Shown: positions 1 through 6,695 of the stretch, piece after piece
Layout of the letters: every line of letters begins with the position of its first letter
How positions within the stretch are numbered: position 1 is the first letter of the stretch
Position numbers and translations under genes: made by a program
Assembly: GCA_937890485.1 (NCBI GenBank)
Contig: CALBXN010000217.1
Location: 1 to 9,384, forward strand
DNA from: an uncultured Treponema sp.
GTDB lineage: Bacteria; Spirochaetota; Spirochaetia; Treponematales; Treponemataceae
Length of the DNA stretch: 9,384 bases
Reading direction: 5' to 3'
The notes under the pieces: model-generated
Database searches by the model: none
The model's input: only the letters and a program-made list of their open reading frames with translations
What the model was told of the DNA's origin: nothing

Positions 1-708
1 TTGTTTCCATGAAGAGGTTAAAGCAGAAGATACTTGAACTCCGTGTTTTTTAGCAATATTAGAAATCTGTTGACCTACAGTAGAAGCGTTCTGTTTAACT
101 ATCTCGAAGGAGTCTGCTATAAGTTTTTCTTGGTCTTCTAAACTTGCCTTTAAAATGTCAATTTCATTATCCTTTGATGCTTCAAAATCATCTAAAAGAA
201 GTATTGCTCCTCCATCTGCTTTTGTTTCATCAATAATGGAAGCATTGATATATTCTAGCAATCTATCCAATCCAGATTCTTCAGAGAATGCCTTTGCTGC
301 ATGAATTAAGAAATCACGGCTGACATCAAGAAGTGCTTCTTCTGTTTCAAGCATTTCTTCATCTTGAGGAATATGGTCTGTTGATTCTGTAACAATTTCT
401 GATTTTTCTTCGTTATTGGAAAATGAAAAATTCTCTTCTGTTTCATCACTTTGCACAGAACCATATGCTGACAAGGTAATGAAATGTTGGAACAAAATCA
501 TAATTAATGAGATAGGTGTGAATATTAACAACAAACTAGACTGGTTAAATACTATAACAAGAGCTATTCCTACTAAATATATAAACATACCTACAAGGGC
601 AGAGGCACAATTTATACCAGTTTTTTTTGCAATTAAAATTTTCAAAACAAAAATCGTTAAAATAACCACAGCGGTTAAAATTAGCGATATAAGGTGAAAA
701 GTTTCCAA
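1..708 (-). CDS. Membrane protein of unknown function, N-terminal part (cut by left edge)
   Basis: An uninterrupted frame runs from TTG at 708 to base 1, giving 236 residues with no stop, so the C-terminus is missing. I chose the TTG because an AAAGGAG ribosome site sits 8 bases upstream and a good promoter lies just above it. Three hydrophobic segments (about residues 5-27, 34-54 and 57-77) look like membrane helices. They are followed by an acidic linker (88-125), then a mixed helix/strand stretch (about 127-176) ending in a hydrophobic strand (GGAILLLDDF, 166-175) that resembles part of a GAF-type sensor domain. Residues 178-236 are mostly helical and not what I would expect in a continuing GAF fold. 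Spirochaetes have membrane-anchored GAF plus PP2C/SpoIIE phosphatases with similar N-terminal parts, so a signalling protein is possible. I do not recognise the gene with confidence. The gene is real; its function is open. Confidence 0.7.
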   Translation of the reverse strand, partial: METFHLISLILTAVVILTIFVLKILIAKKTGINCASALVGMFIYLVGIALVIVFNQSSLLLIFTPISLIMILFQHFITLSAYGSVQSDETEENFSFSNNEEKSEIVTESTDHIPQDEEMLETEEALLDVSRDFLIHAAKAFSEESGLDRLLEYINASIIDETKADGGAILLLDDFEASKDNEIDILKASLEDQEKLIADSFEIVKQNASTVGQQISNIAKKHGVQVSSALTSSWKQ

Positions 709-716
709 TTTAAGAA

Positions 717-723
717 CTCCTTT
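717..723 (-). promoter_or_regulatory. Ribosome binding site that supports a TTG start
   Basis: The minus strand reads AAAGGAG, with its last G 8 bases before the TTG at 706-708. The spacing is ideal. No ATG or GTG lies between this site and the first membrane helix, so this decides the start of the left-edge gene. Confidence 0.7.
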
Positions 724-734
724 AATCACGTATC

Positions 735-769
735 AGTTTTATTTTATCATTGAAAATACTAGTCGTCAA
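735..769 (-). promoter_or_regulatory. Sigma70-type promoter for the left-edge membrane protein
   Basis: On the minus strand, TTGACG (764-769) and TAAAAT (741-746) are separated by exactly 17 bases (747-763). Each differs from its consensus hexamer by one base. Transcription would begin near 735 and give a leader of about 26 bases containing the AAAGGAG site. The -35 lies in the last codons of the ParB-like gene. No hairpin terminator is visible between the two genes, so read-through from upstream is also possible. Confidence 0.6.
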
Positions 770-1670
770 GTTTTAAAAGTATTTTTATTTTATTAAGTAG
801 CTTTTTTATCTTTCCTGAGCCAAATTTATTGCTAAAATCTGATGCTGCGGTATCTAAAGAATAATCATTTCCAAATTTTGATTTTAAATCGTCCCAATAT
901 TTGATAATCCAAACATACATATCGCTCGTTGTTCTTCCCTTAAATTTCTTCATAATTTTTTGTTTTTTGATAGTATGTATTACAGGAAGATAAACTTGTT
1001 CATACCAAGATATAATTGCATCTGGCATTGAAATTTCTTCAGTTTGATCTTGGTTTATGTAATATTTGTGAATCAAAATATGCTGATAAATTACGTCATA
1101 TTGTCCCAAAGATGTAAAATTTAAATTCCAGTCATCTGTTATGTCACCAAAACTAGTTTCTGAGTAGAATTCTCGTTTTTCATATTCTATAACTGTTTTT
1201 ATAATTTTTTCTTTTGACATTCCAGGTTTTAATTTAATTTCACTTTGTAATGAAACTACTTCTGCATCAATCATTTCGCAACCACGGGATTTTGCAACAG
1301 AAACTCTGTGATTTCCGTCTCTCACAAAATATAATCCACCAATTTCGTACAATCTGATAGGGGGAAGTATTACATCTGTTAAATGAGCTTGGTCAATTTT
1401 TTCCCAGCGATGTCGTAAGTGAGTACTTTTTGGAAAAAAGTGATTATCAAAATCTTTGTAACGACCTTCACTTCCAGCAATTAATTCGATGGGAACAACT
1501 TCCATTCCTTTGTAAATTTCATTTTGAGGTTTTAGCATTTTTTTTATTTCAGAAAAAGAAAGTAATTTCGATTCTTCTGGATTTAAAAAATGTTGAATTT
1601 CGTTTACTAAAGCTTTATTTCTTGCTTTATTAAAATCTTCTTCTGATGTTTTCTGTATATATGACTGCAT
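759..1670 (-). CDS. ParB/Srx-fold (ParB-like nuclease domain) protein
   Basis: This is a 303-residue soluble protein. Residues about 57-138 look like a ParB/sulfiredoxin-fold core. An N-terminal strand (VVPIELIAGSEGRY, 58-71) is followed by LPPIRLYEIGGLYFVRDGNHRV (102-123), whose DGNHR at 118-122 is the signature loop of that fold. A second conserved-looking block, WYEQVYLPV (222-230) and GRTTSDMYVW (245-254), resembles the C-terminal part of ParB-like proteins annotated in other bacteria as putative transcriptional regulators (compare DUF4032). It lacks an obvious helix-turn-helix, and no parA lies nearby, so chromosome partitioning is unlikely. It is the last gene of a three-gene run: its ATG lies 5 bases after the phosphoesterase stop, with AAGGAA about 10 bases upstream inside that gene. 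Whether it binds a nucleotide, DNA or a protein is unknown. Confidence 0.75.
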   Translation of the reverse strand: MQSYIQKTSEEDFNKARNKALVNEIQHFLNPEESKLLSFSEIKKMLKPQNEIYKGMEVVPIELIAGSEGRYKDFDNHFFPKSTHLRHRWEKIDQAHLTDVILPPIRLYEIGGLYFVRDGNHRVSVAKSRGCEMIDAEVVSLQSEIKLKPGMSKEKIIKTVIEYEKREFYSETSFGDITDDWNLNFTSLGQYDVIYQHILIHKYYINQDQTEEISMPDAIISWYEQVYLPVIHTIKKQKIMKKFKGRTTSDMYVWIIKYWDDLKSKFGNDYSLDTAASDFSNKFGSGKIKKLLNKIKILLKLDD

Positions 1671-1675
1671 TTTTT

Positions 1676-2350
1676 TTATTTTCCTTTTATATCTTCTGTA
1701 TTTATTACATAATGTTCAAAAGCATTTATAATCGTTGTTTTGTGATAATTTGCAATTCTCTTTTCTTGTAAGTCGTAAAGATGAATATGACCATGAATCA
1801 TATATTTTGGTTTAAACCATCGTAAAAACCAAAGATAACATTTGAATCCTTTGTGACATGGATCTGGTTTATCATTTATGCCTAAAGGAGGTGTATGAGT
1901 TAAAAATATATCTAAATATCTACCATAAAAAATTTTATTTATCAGTAACTTAGGAACAAGTTTTAATAATTTAAAAAACATTTCCATGTTAGAAAATTGA
2001 CTTTTTCCGTAATTATAGAGCATACATCCAGAGGCACCTGCAATAATAAATTTTTTACTTGAAAAAATTTTAAATCCTACATAGGCTGCTCCATGGGAAT
2101 GGGTATTTATAGGTGTTGTTGGACTTCCATATTCATTATCTGGAGATCTATGAAATAAATCATATTCTTTTAGATTGTGATTACCAAAAACAAAAAACGC
2201 TGGCTTGTTTAGACTTGAGACTATGAAATCAATATATTCCATTGGAAGATCACCTGCTGAAAGAATATAATCAACATCACCAAATCGTTCTTTTATTTCA
2301 CTATTGTAAACAACAGGATCTATTTGATCACATACACACAAAATTTTCAT
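1676..2350 (-). CDS. Calcineurin-like metallophosphoesterase
   Basis: The 224-residue protein carries most metal-binding motifs of the calcineurin-like phosphoesterase fold in order: an Asp at residue 8, AGD (32-34), FGNHN (55-59), LTHTPP (150-155) and HGHIH (186-190). Such enzymes use two metal ions to hydrolyse phosphomonoesters or phosphodiesters, and the substrate cannot be read from sequence. Motif I is unusual: instead of D-x-H it reads DQID (8-11), so the usual metal-ligand histidine is absent. The acidic residue normally following GNH is also Asn (59). There is no signal peptide, so it should be cytoplasmic. The ATG lies 4 bases after the stop of the upstream TPR gene with no clear purine-rich ribosome site, so translation is probably coupled to that gene. 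Placement in the superfamily is secure; the specific role is not. Confidence 0.85.
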   Translation of the reverse strand: MKILCVCDQIDPVVYNSEIKERFGDVDYILSAGDLPMEYIDFIVSSLNKPAFFVFGNHNLKEYDLFHRSPDNEYGSPTTPINTHSHGAAYVGFKIFSSKKFIIAGASGCMLYNYGKSQFSNMEMFFKLLKLVPKLLINKIFYGRYLDIFLTHTPPLGINDKPDPCHKGFKCYLWFLRWFKPKYMIHGHIHLYDLQEKRIANYHKTTIINAFEHYVINTEDIKGK

Positions 2351-2354
2351 AATT

Positions 2355-3716
2355 CTAAATATTTACTTTTTCTAAAAGTTTTTCAAGTTTTTCTTTTGGA
2401 ACTAGTTCTAATGGACGATTTTCTGCAAAGGCTGTTGCTGTTCTTGTAAATCCTGAACTTGTACAAATAATACATTTGAAATAGTTTTGTGATTTCATTT
2501 CTTCTATTGCTTTTCTTAAAATAGTGTCTTCAATTAAGTCTGATTCTCTAAAAAATAATATTAGAAATACTTGTTGCCTTACATTCATCCAACTTTCTTG
2601 TTTTGCAATTGTTGCAATCATTTTACAACCAAATTTAGTAGGTGATATATTTCTTGCACCTAAATTATAATTTTCAAGTGCAATTTTTTTACAGATTTCC
2701 ATAAATTGTTCATTATTGGAAGTTAAATATTCTTTCATATTGTCATTTGTTTGGATATCTTTAAATTCTGCAAGTTTTGCACCTACATCTTTGAAAGAAC
2801 GATTTACTGAATAAATTTTTTCCCATTGTTCAATAGCTTGATCAATTTTTCTCAATTTTTCGTAACATGAAGCTAAAAAATATCTTGCGTACAAAGTTTC
2901 TTGGGTTGAATCATCTTTTGATGCTCTTACGGCTCTATCATATTCGTTAATTGCTTTTTCATAACTATTTACTGCCAGATAACATGCTCCTCTTTCTATT
3001 AAAGCACGTTGTTTAAATTCTGGATCTCGAAGGGCTTTTTCAAAAGCATTTACTGCACCAGAATAATCTTTGCTTTCTTTTAAAATTTTTCCAAGGTAAT
3101 AGTATGAAGAAAATGTTTCTGGGCTTAGTCTAATTGCATAATCAATTTCTTTTCTAGCATCCGCATAATTTTTCCCCTTAAAGAGAAGAAGCCCTAATGC
3201 TGCATGTGCTTTTACATGACGTTTGTTTAAACTAATTGTTTTTTTGTAATATTGTAATGCTTGTTCAGATTTATTTCTTTGTTCAAAAATTTTTCCTGCA
3301 TTGTAAAAATTTTCTGCATTATTTGGTTCAAGTTTAGTAAGTAGCAAATATTCTTTCAAAGCTTCTTCTGGTTGGTTAAACTTAAAGTATAACTGAGCAA
3401 TTTGTTTTCTAAATTCAATTTCACTAAAAAATTGGTCAAAGATTGCAGTTTGGTTTACGGTTTTAAATTCCATAAGAGCAAGTTCTGGTTTATTATCTGC
3501 AAGATATGCTTTACCTAAATAATAATGAGCCTTGAAGTCTCTAGGATCTTTTGTTATCATCGATTTTGCAAGTTTTATGGCAGAAGAATATTTTCCTTGT
3601 TTTATGAGTTTTTGTATTCCTTCTATTTTTCTAGGGGTTGCAAAGTTTTTTATTATGAAAACTAACAAAAAACAAATCAAAACCAATAAAACGAGTATAA
3701 AAAATATTTGAACCAT
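2355..3716 (-). CDS. Membrane-anchored TPR protein with C-terminal Mrr-like domain
   Basis: The protein has 453 residues. Residues 2-22 form one hydrophobic helix followed by basic residues (KN..PRK), which by the positive-inside rule puts the bulk in the cytoplasm. About eight tetratricopeptide repeats fill residues 31-310, with the usual G/Y/A spacing (for example YYLGKAYLADNKPELALMEF, 65-84). The C-terminal part (about 341-450) resembles an Mrr-type restriction-endonuclease-like fold, most clearly in CTSSGFTRTATAFAENRPLELV (418-439). The Asp and the (Q/E)-x-Lys of active Mrr nucleases are not apparent: the expected strand reads LILFFRES (385-392). It is therefore probably a binding rather than a cutting domain. 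GGAGG lies 9 bases before the ATG. It is the first gene of a run with the phosphoesterase and the ParB-like gene. TPRs usually hold protein partners; none is identified here. Confidence 0.8.
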   Translation of the reverse strand: MVQIFFILVLLVLICFLLVFIIKNFATPRKIEGIQKLIKQGKYSSAIKLAKSMITKDPRDFKAHYYLGKAYLADNKPELALMEFKTVNQTAIFDQFFSEIEFRKQIAQLYFKFNQPEEALKEYLLLTKLEPNNAENFYNAGKIFEQRNKSEQALQYYKKTISLNKRHVKAHAALGLLLFKGKNYADARKEIDYAIRLSPETFSSYYYLGKILKESKDYSGAVNAFEKALRDPEFKQRALIERGACYLAVNSYEKAINEYDRAVRASKDDSTQETLYARYFLASCYEKLRKIDQAIEQWEKIYSVNRSFKDVGAKLAEFKDIQTNDNMKEYLTSNNEQFMEICKKIALENYNLGARNISPTKFGCKMIATIAKQESWMNVRQQVFLILFFRESDLIEDTILRKAIEEMKSQNYFKCIICTSSGFTRTATAFAENRPLELVPKEKLEKLLEKVNI

Positions 3717-3833
3717 CTAGGAAAACCTCCGATAATATTATTGTAGGCAAGAACATTTTAATACTTGCATATATAACCATTCGGTATTTTAGTTGTTATA
3801 CATTATGATATATAACTTAGGGAGAATCAAAGA
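3717..3833. promoter_or_regulatory. Divergent intergenic region with likely back-to-back promoters
   Basis: These 117 bases separate two divergent units and must hold both start regions. On the plus strand TATGAT (3804-3809), or TGATATATA (3806-3814, an extended -10 form), is a candidate -10, and GGGAG (3820-3824) is the ribosome site 9 bases before the GTG start. No good -35 is seen. On the minus strand TAAAAT (3755-3760) is a candidate -10 without a clear -35, and GGAGG (3726-3730) is the ribosome site. The nonamer ATATATAAC occurs at 3769-3777 and again at 3808-3816, and its partial inverse GTTATA at 3795-3800. These could be regulator sites or chance in AT-rich DNA. Confidence 0.4.
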
Positions 3834-4616
3834 GTGAAAAAACTAAACAATCATAAATCATTATTTTTTATGTTTATTTTATTTTTCCTTGCTATAATTT
3901 TTGCATATTCTGATGCCTTTTCAGAAGGTGAACAATATTTCAAGACTAACAAACCAGAACAAGCCATTCCTTTTTTTGAACAAGCAATTCTTTCTGAAAC
4001 TGTTTCTCCTAGTGTATACAATTTTTTAGGTCTGTCTTATTACCAAGTTGGTAAATACCAACAGTCGTTAGATACCTTTATAAAAGGTACAACTAAGGAC
4101 GGAACTAATAAACGTATTCTCTATTATAATGCAGGTAATACTGCTTTTGCAATGGGTAATTATGAACTATCAGAACAGTATTTTTCATTTTCTTTTGCTG
4201 CGGATAATAAATTTTCTTCAGCTTTGTTAAATCGAGCCAATACAAAGATGAAATTGGATAAACTTCAAGAAGCAAGTGATGATTACACTCAGTATCTTGT
4301 TATTGACCCCAATTCTGAACAACGTCCATCAATCGAAAAAATGATTGCTTTAATTGCAGGTGAATTAAAACTTAGAGAAGAAGAAAAAATTGCAAGGGAG
4401 CAAGAAGAACTTCGTTTAAAAGAAGAACAAGCAAGAATTGCTGCTGAAATGGAAAAATTACGAATCGAACAAGAAAAACAAGCTGCTATTGAAGCAGAAC
4501 GCAGAAAAAAATTACTAGAAGATATTGCAGCCTCTCTACAGAGCGCTGATTCTACAAATATGTCTGCTGGAACAGACGGAGTTATGGAGTACGAATATGA
4601 GTCTGAATTGGATTAA
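3834..4616 (+). CDS. Exported TPR and coiled-coil protein
   Basis: This is a 260-residue protein starting at GTG, supported by GGGAG 9 bases upstream. Residues 1-28 form a signal peptide: a basic start (MKKLNNHK), a long hydrophobic core (10-24) and a likely cleavage after S-D-A (26-28). There is no lipobox cysteine, so it should be released into the periplasm. Four TPR units follow (about 31-60, 61-92, 93-127 and 128-161), then a highly charged helix rich in Glu, Lys, Arg, Ala and Gln (about 175-230) that should form a coiled coil, and an acidic tail (EYEYESELD). It overlaps the next TPR gene by 20 bases, which points to coupled translation and a shared job. TPRs and the coil suggest a scaffold or adaptor in the envelope. 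The exact function is not recognised. Confidence 0.8.
   Translation: MKKLNNHKSLFFMFILFFLAIIFAYSDAFSEGEQYFKTNKPEQAIPFFEQAILSETVSPSVYNFLGLSYYQVGKYQQSLDTFIKGTTKDGTNKRILYYNAGNTAFAMGNYELSEQYFSFSFAADNKFSSALLNRANTKMKLDKLQEASDDYTQYLVIDPNSEQRPSIEKMIALIAGELKLREEEKIAREQEELRLKEEQARIAAEMEKLRIEQEKQAAIEAERRKKLLEDIAASLQSADSTNMSAGTDGVMEYEYESELD
4585..4589 (+). promoter_or_regulatory. Ribosome binding site inside the upstream gene that sets the start at 4597
   Basis: TGGAG lies 7 bases before the ATG at 4597. The same frame is open further upstream, with a TTG at 4525, but that start has no comparable site and would put a non-membrane sequence ahead of the anchor helix. The ATG start gives a short basic N-terminus followed directly by the membrane helix. 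Confidence 0.7.
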
Positions 4617-6648
4617 CCGAAGAAATTTATTAATTGCAGGAGGTGTGATTCTTGCAGTTATAGTTATTTTGTTAATTATTTTGCTTCCAAAAAGTTGTGG
4701 AGGTTCATCCTCTACAGAAAGAGATAATACCTTAAAACTTGTTCAACGCTACATCGAAAAAGGTGAGTATGACAGAGCAATGGATTTGTTAGATGGATTA
4801 TTGATAAAAAATGCAGATGATCCAGTTGCTCTTGCTATGATGGACGAAATTATTGCATTAAAAGCTGGTGCAAAACTTTCTGATTTTCCACGATATTCTC
4901 AATCTATTTCGGTTGACACGGAAGAATTGGAACGTGCCTTAGGAAGAATGAACGAAGAACTTGCTAAAAATTCTGCTGCTGTAGAACAAGCATTAAAAAA
5001 TCAAAATGCACAAGCTCAGCAAATTGCAAACGCAGCTCGGCAACAAGAAGAAGCTGCTCGGCAACAGGCTGAAATTGCCCGACAACAAGCAGAAAAAGCT
5101 AAACGTGATGCCGAAGCTCAAGAAGAAGCTAAGCGACAAAAAGAACTACAAGCACAAGAAGAAGCAAAACGAAAAGCTCGGGAAGAAGAACTTGCTAGAA
5201 AAAATAAGGAACTACAAGAACTTCTTTCAAAAATAAATGATGAAATTTCTATCGGAAAAGCAAAACTTGGAATGGGGCAAATTGATGATGCCTTAGCACA
5301 TTTTGAAAAAGCTAGTTCAATGTTGCCTTCCGAAGAAAAAAAACTTAGTGCAGATAAATTATCCGAAGTTGCATCTGCTTTATACGATGCCTCTGTAAAT
5401 CAAACTTCACCTGACGTGAAAAAAGATTTACGCACACAAGCAATTTCTTACGCTGATAGAGCAATTTCTCGAGATTCAGAGCAGGCCCCATCACATTACA
5501 TTCTCGGAAAAACTTTCTCTGAAGACAGAAATTACGAAAAAGCAATAAATGAACTTACAAAAGCTGCTCAAATTGATGGATTAAACTATTTGTATTTTTA
5601 CGAACTAGGAAAAGTTCAGTATTCTTTGAAAAAATTCAGTGAGGCTCGTTCTTCTTTTGAAACTGCTTGTAAATTAAATCCACAATTTTCTCAAGGATTT
5701 TTTAATTTAGGTTTAACATTAAAAACTCTTGGTCGCCAAGATGAAGCTTTAAATGCTTTCAAAAAAGCAACCAATGTAAATTCATCTTATGACAGAGCTT
5801 ATCTTGAAATTGCTCGTCTTTTATCAAGAAAAAATGATGTAACTGGTGCTATCAATGCTTATGAAAATGTTTTAAAAATCGATGGTGCAAATATCATGGC
5901 ATTGCGAGAAGTTGCTAATCTTTATGCTTTACAAGGAAGTTATTCAATAGCAGAAAGCACTTTCAAAAAAGCACTTTCTTTTAGACCAGAAGATCCTATT
6001 ACAAATTATAATCTTTCTACTGTTCTTTACAGTCAAGAAAAATATGATGACGCTTTAACCTACGGAAAAAAAGCTTGGGATTTAGATACTTCAAATGTAA
6101 CTTTCAAATACAATTATGCTTTGATTTTAGAAAGTTCAGGAAATTTAGATTCTGCTATTCAACTTTATTCTGAAATTTTGAATCAAGACCCAACTCACGT
6201 AAAAACAAATATCAATCTTGGAAAAATTTTCTTAGATATGGGAGATTCAGATTCTGCCCTTGCTTGTTTAAAACGAGCTGCCGAAAAAGACCCAACTAGT
6301 TTTGAAGCTGTAAACAATCTTGCTGGAGCATATCTTGCAAAAAATGATTTTGATAATGCAGTTGTATATTTTACAAAAACTGTAACTATCGAACCAAAAA
6401 ATTTAACTGCAAAATTGAATCTTGCAAAAGCCTATGCAAGTGCGGGGCAATATGATTCAGCTAAAACTTCTTTCATAGAAATTTTGCAAAAAGATAAAGA
6501 AAATTGGGAATCCTATCTTGAACTTGCAAAAGTTTGCATTGCTCTTAAAGAAACTGAAAAAGCCGAAGGTTATCTTGTAACTTTACAAGAAAAAAATCCA
6601 ACCTATAGAGCAAGTGAAGTTGCTAGTTTACTTCAAAGTATAAAATAA
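4597..6648 (+). CDS. Large membrane-anchored TPR protein with TolA-like coiled coil
   Basis: From the ATG at 4597 the protein has 683 residues. A basic N-terminus (MSLNWINRRN) and one hydrophobic helix (11-30) predict an anchor with the rest outside the cytoplasm; the Cys at 34 has no lipobox around it. Residues 43-90 look like a TPR-type helical hairpin. Residues 110-210 are a long coiled coil rich in Gln, Ala, Glu and Lys, with ARQQ recurring every seven residues (147, 154, 161), reminiscent of the TolA stalk. A partial TPR (about 210-243) precedes eleven gap-free 34-residue TPR units (297-670), which should make a long superhelix for binding partners. It overlaps the preceding TPR/coiled-coil gene by 20 bases and ends at a strong terminator. 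I infer an envelope scaffold working with its neighbour; no enzymatic motif is seen. Confidence 0.82.
   Translation: MSLNWINRRNLLIAGGVILAVIVILLIILLPKSCGGSSSTERDNTLKLVQRYIEKGEYDRAMDLLDGLLIKNADDPVALAMMDEIIALKAGAKLSDFPRYSQSISVDTEELERALGRMNEELAKNSAAVEQALKNQNAQAQQIANAARQQEEAARQQAEIARQQAEKAKRDAEAQEEAKRQKELQAQEEAKRKAREEELARKNKELQELLSKINDEISIGKAKLGMGQIDDALAHFEKASSMLPSEEKKLSADKLSEVASALYDASVNQTSPDVKKDLRTQAISYADRAISRDSEQAPSHYILGKTFSEDRNYEKAINELTKAAQIDGLNYLYFYELGKVQYSLKKFSEARSSFETACKLNPQFSQGFFNLGLTLKTLGRQDEALNAFKKATNVNSSYDRAYLEIARLLSRKNDVTGAINAYENVLKIDGANIMALREVANLYALQGSYSIAESTFKKALSFRPEDPITNYNLSTVLYSQEKYDDALTYGKKAWDLDTSNVTFKYNYALILESSGNLDSAIQLYSEILNQDPTHVKTNINLGKIFLDMGDSDSALACLKRAAEKDPTSFEAVNNLAGAYLAKNDFDNAVVYFTKTVTIEPKNLTAKLNLAKAYASAGQYDSAKTSFIEILQKDKENWESYLELAKVCIALKETEKAEGYLVTLQEKNPTYRASEVASLLQSIK
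5035..5115 (+). repeat. Degenerate 21-base in-frame repeats encoding coiled-coil heptads
   Basis: About four successive 21-base units encode ARQQ-type heptads (residues 147, 154 and 161, with AKRD at 168). The codons have drifted between units, so this looks like an old protein-level repeat rather than a fresh DNA expansion. Confidence 0.6.
5485..6606 (+). repeat. Eleven uninterrupted TPR units in the 683-residue protein
   Basis: Residues 297-670 divide into eleven units of exactly 34 residues with no insertion. Each carries the TPR pattern: an aromatic or Leu followed by Gly/Ala early in helix A, a small residue near position 20, and Ala or Tyr at the helix B contacts (for example FFNLGLTLKTLGRQDEALNA from 368). 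The copies differ widely in sequence, so this is not a recent duplication. Confidence 0.8.
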
Positions 6649-6655
6649 TAAAAAT

Positions 6656-6695
6656 GCGTTGGCATAGAAAATTCTAAGTCAACGCTTTTTTTTTT
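6656..6695. terminator. Intrinsic terminator between convergent units, probably bidirectional
   Basis: GCGTTG (6656-6661) pairs with CAACGC (6680-6685). The stem continues inward with G-U and C-G pairs and one A-A mismatch, then TAGA (6665-6668) pairs with TCTA (6673-6676) around an AAAT loop. On the plus strand ten T residues follow (6686-6695), ending the TPR operon 7 bases after its stop codon. On the minus strand the hairpin is followed by ATTTTTATTATTTT, so it can also stop mutL transcripts. The mutL stop codon (6694-6696) overlaps the end of the T run. Confidence 0.88.

Noticed and set aside
416..697. A 93-codon open frame on the plus strand
   Set aside because: It lies antisense to the membrane-helix part of the left-edge gene, which has a clear ribosome site, a promoter and a coherent protein. 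The plus-strand translation has no recognisable features.
759..1670. Chromosome partitioning ParB
   Set aside because: Only the small ParB/Srx fold is shared. There is no helix-turn-helix DNA-binding domain, no neighbouring parA and no parS-like inverted repeat seen.
2355..2696. An active restriction-modification system
   Set aside because: The Mrr-like domain lacks visible catalytic residues, and there is no methyltransferase or specificity gene in the window.
4525..4596. A start at TTG 4525 for the large TPR protein (24 extra residues)
   Set aside because: No good ribosome site precedes it, and it would overlap the upstream gene by 92 bases. The ATG at 4597 has TGGAG at 7 bases and gives a normal basic start before the membrane helix.
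5035..5115. A CRISPR or tandem DNA repeat array
   Set aside because: The 21-base periodicity is in frame, without spacers and with drifted codons, and is explained by coiled-coil heptads.
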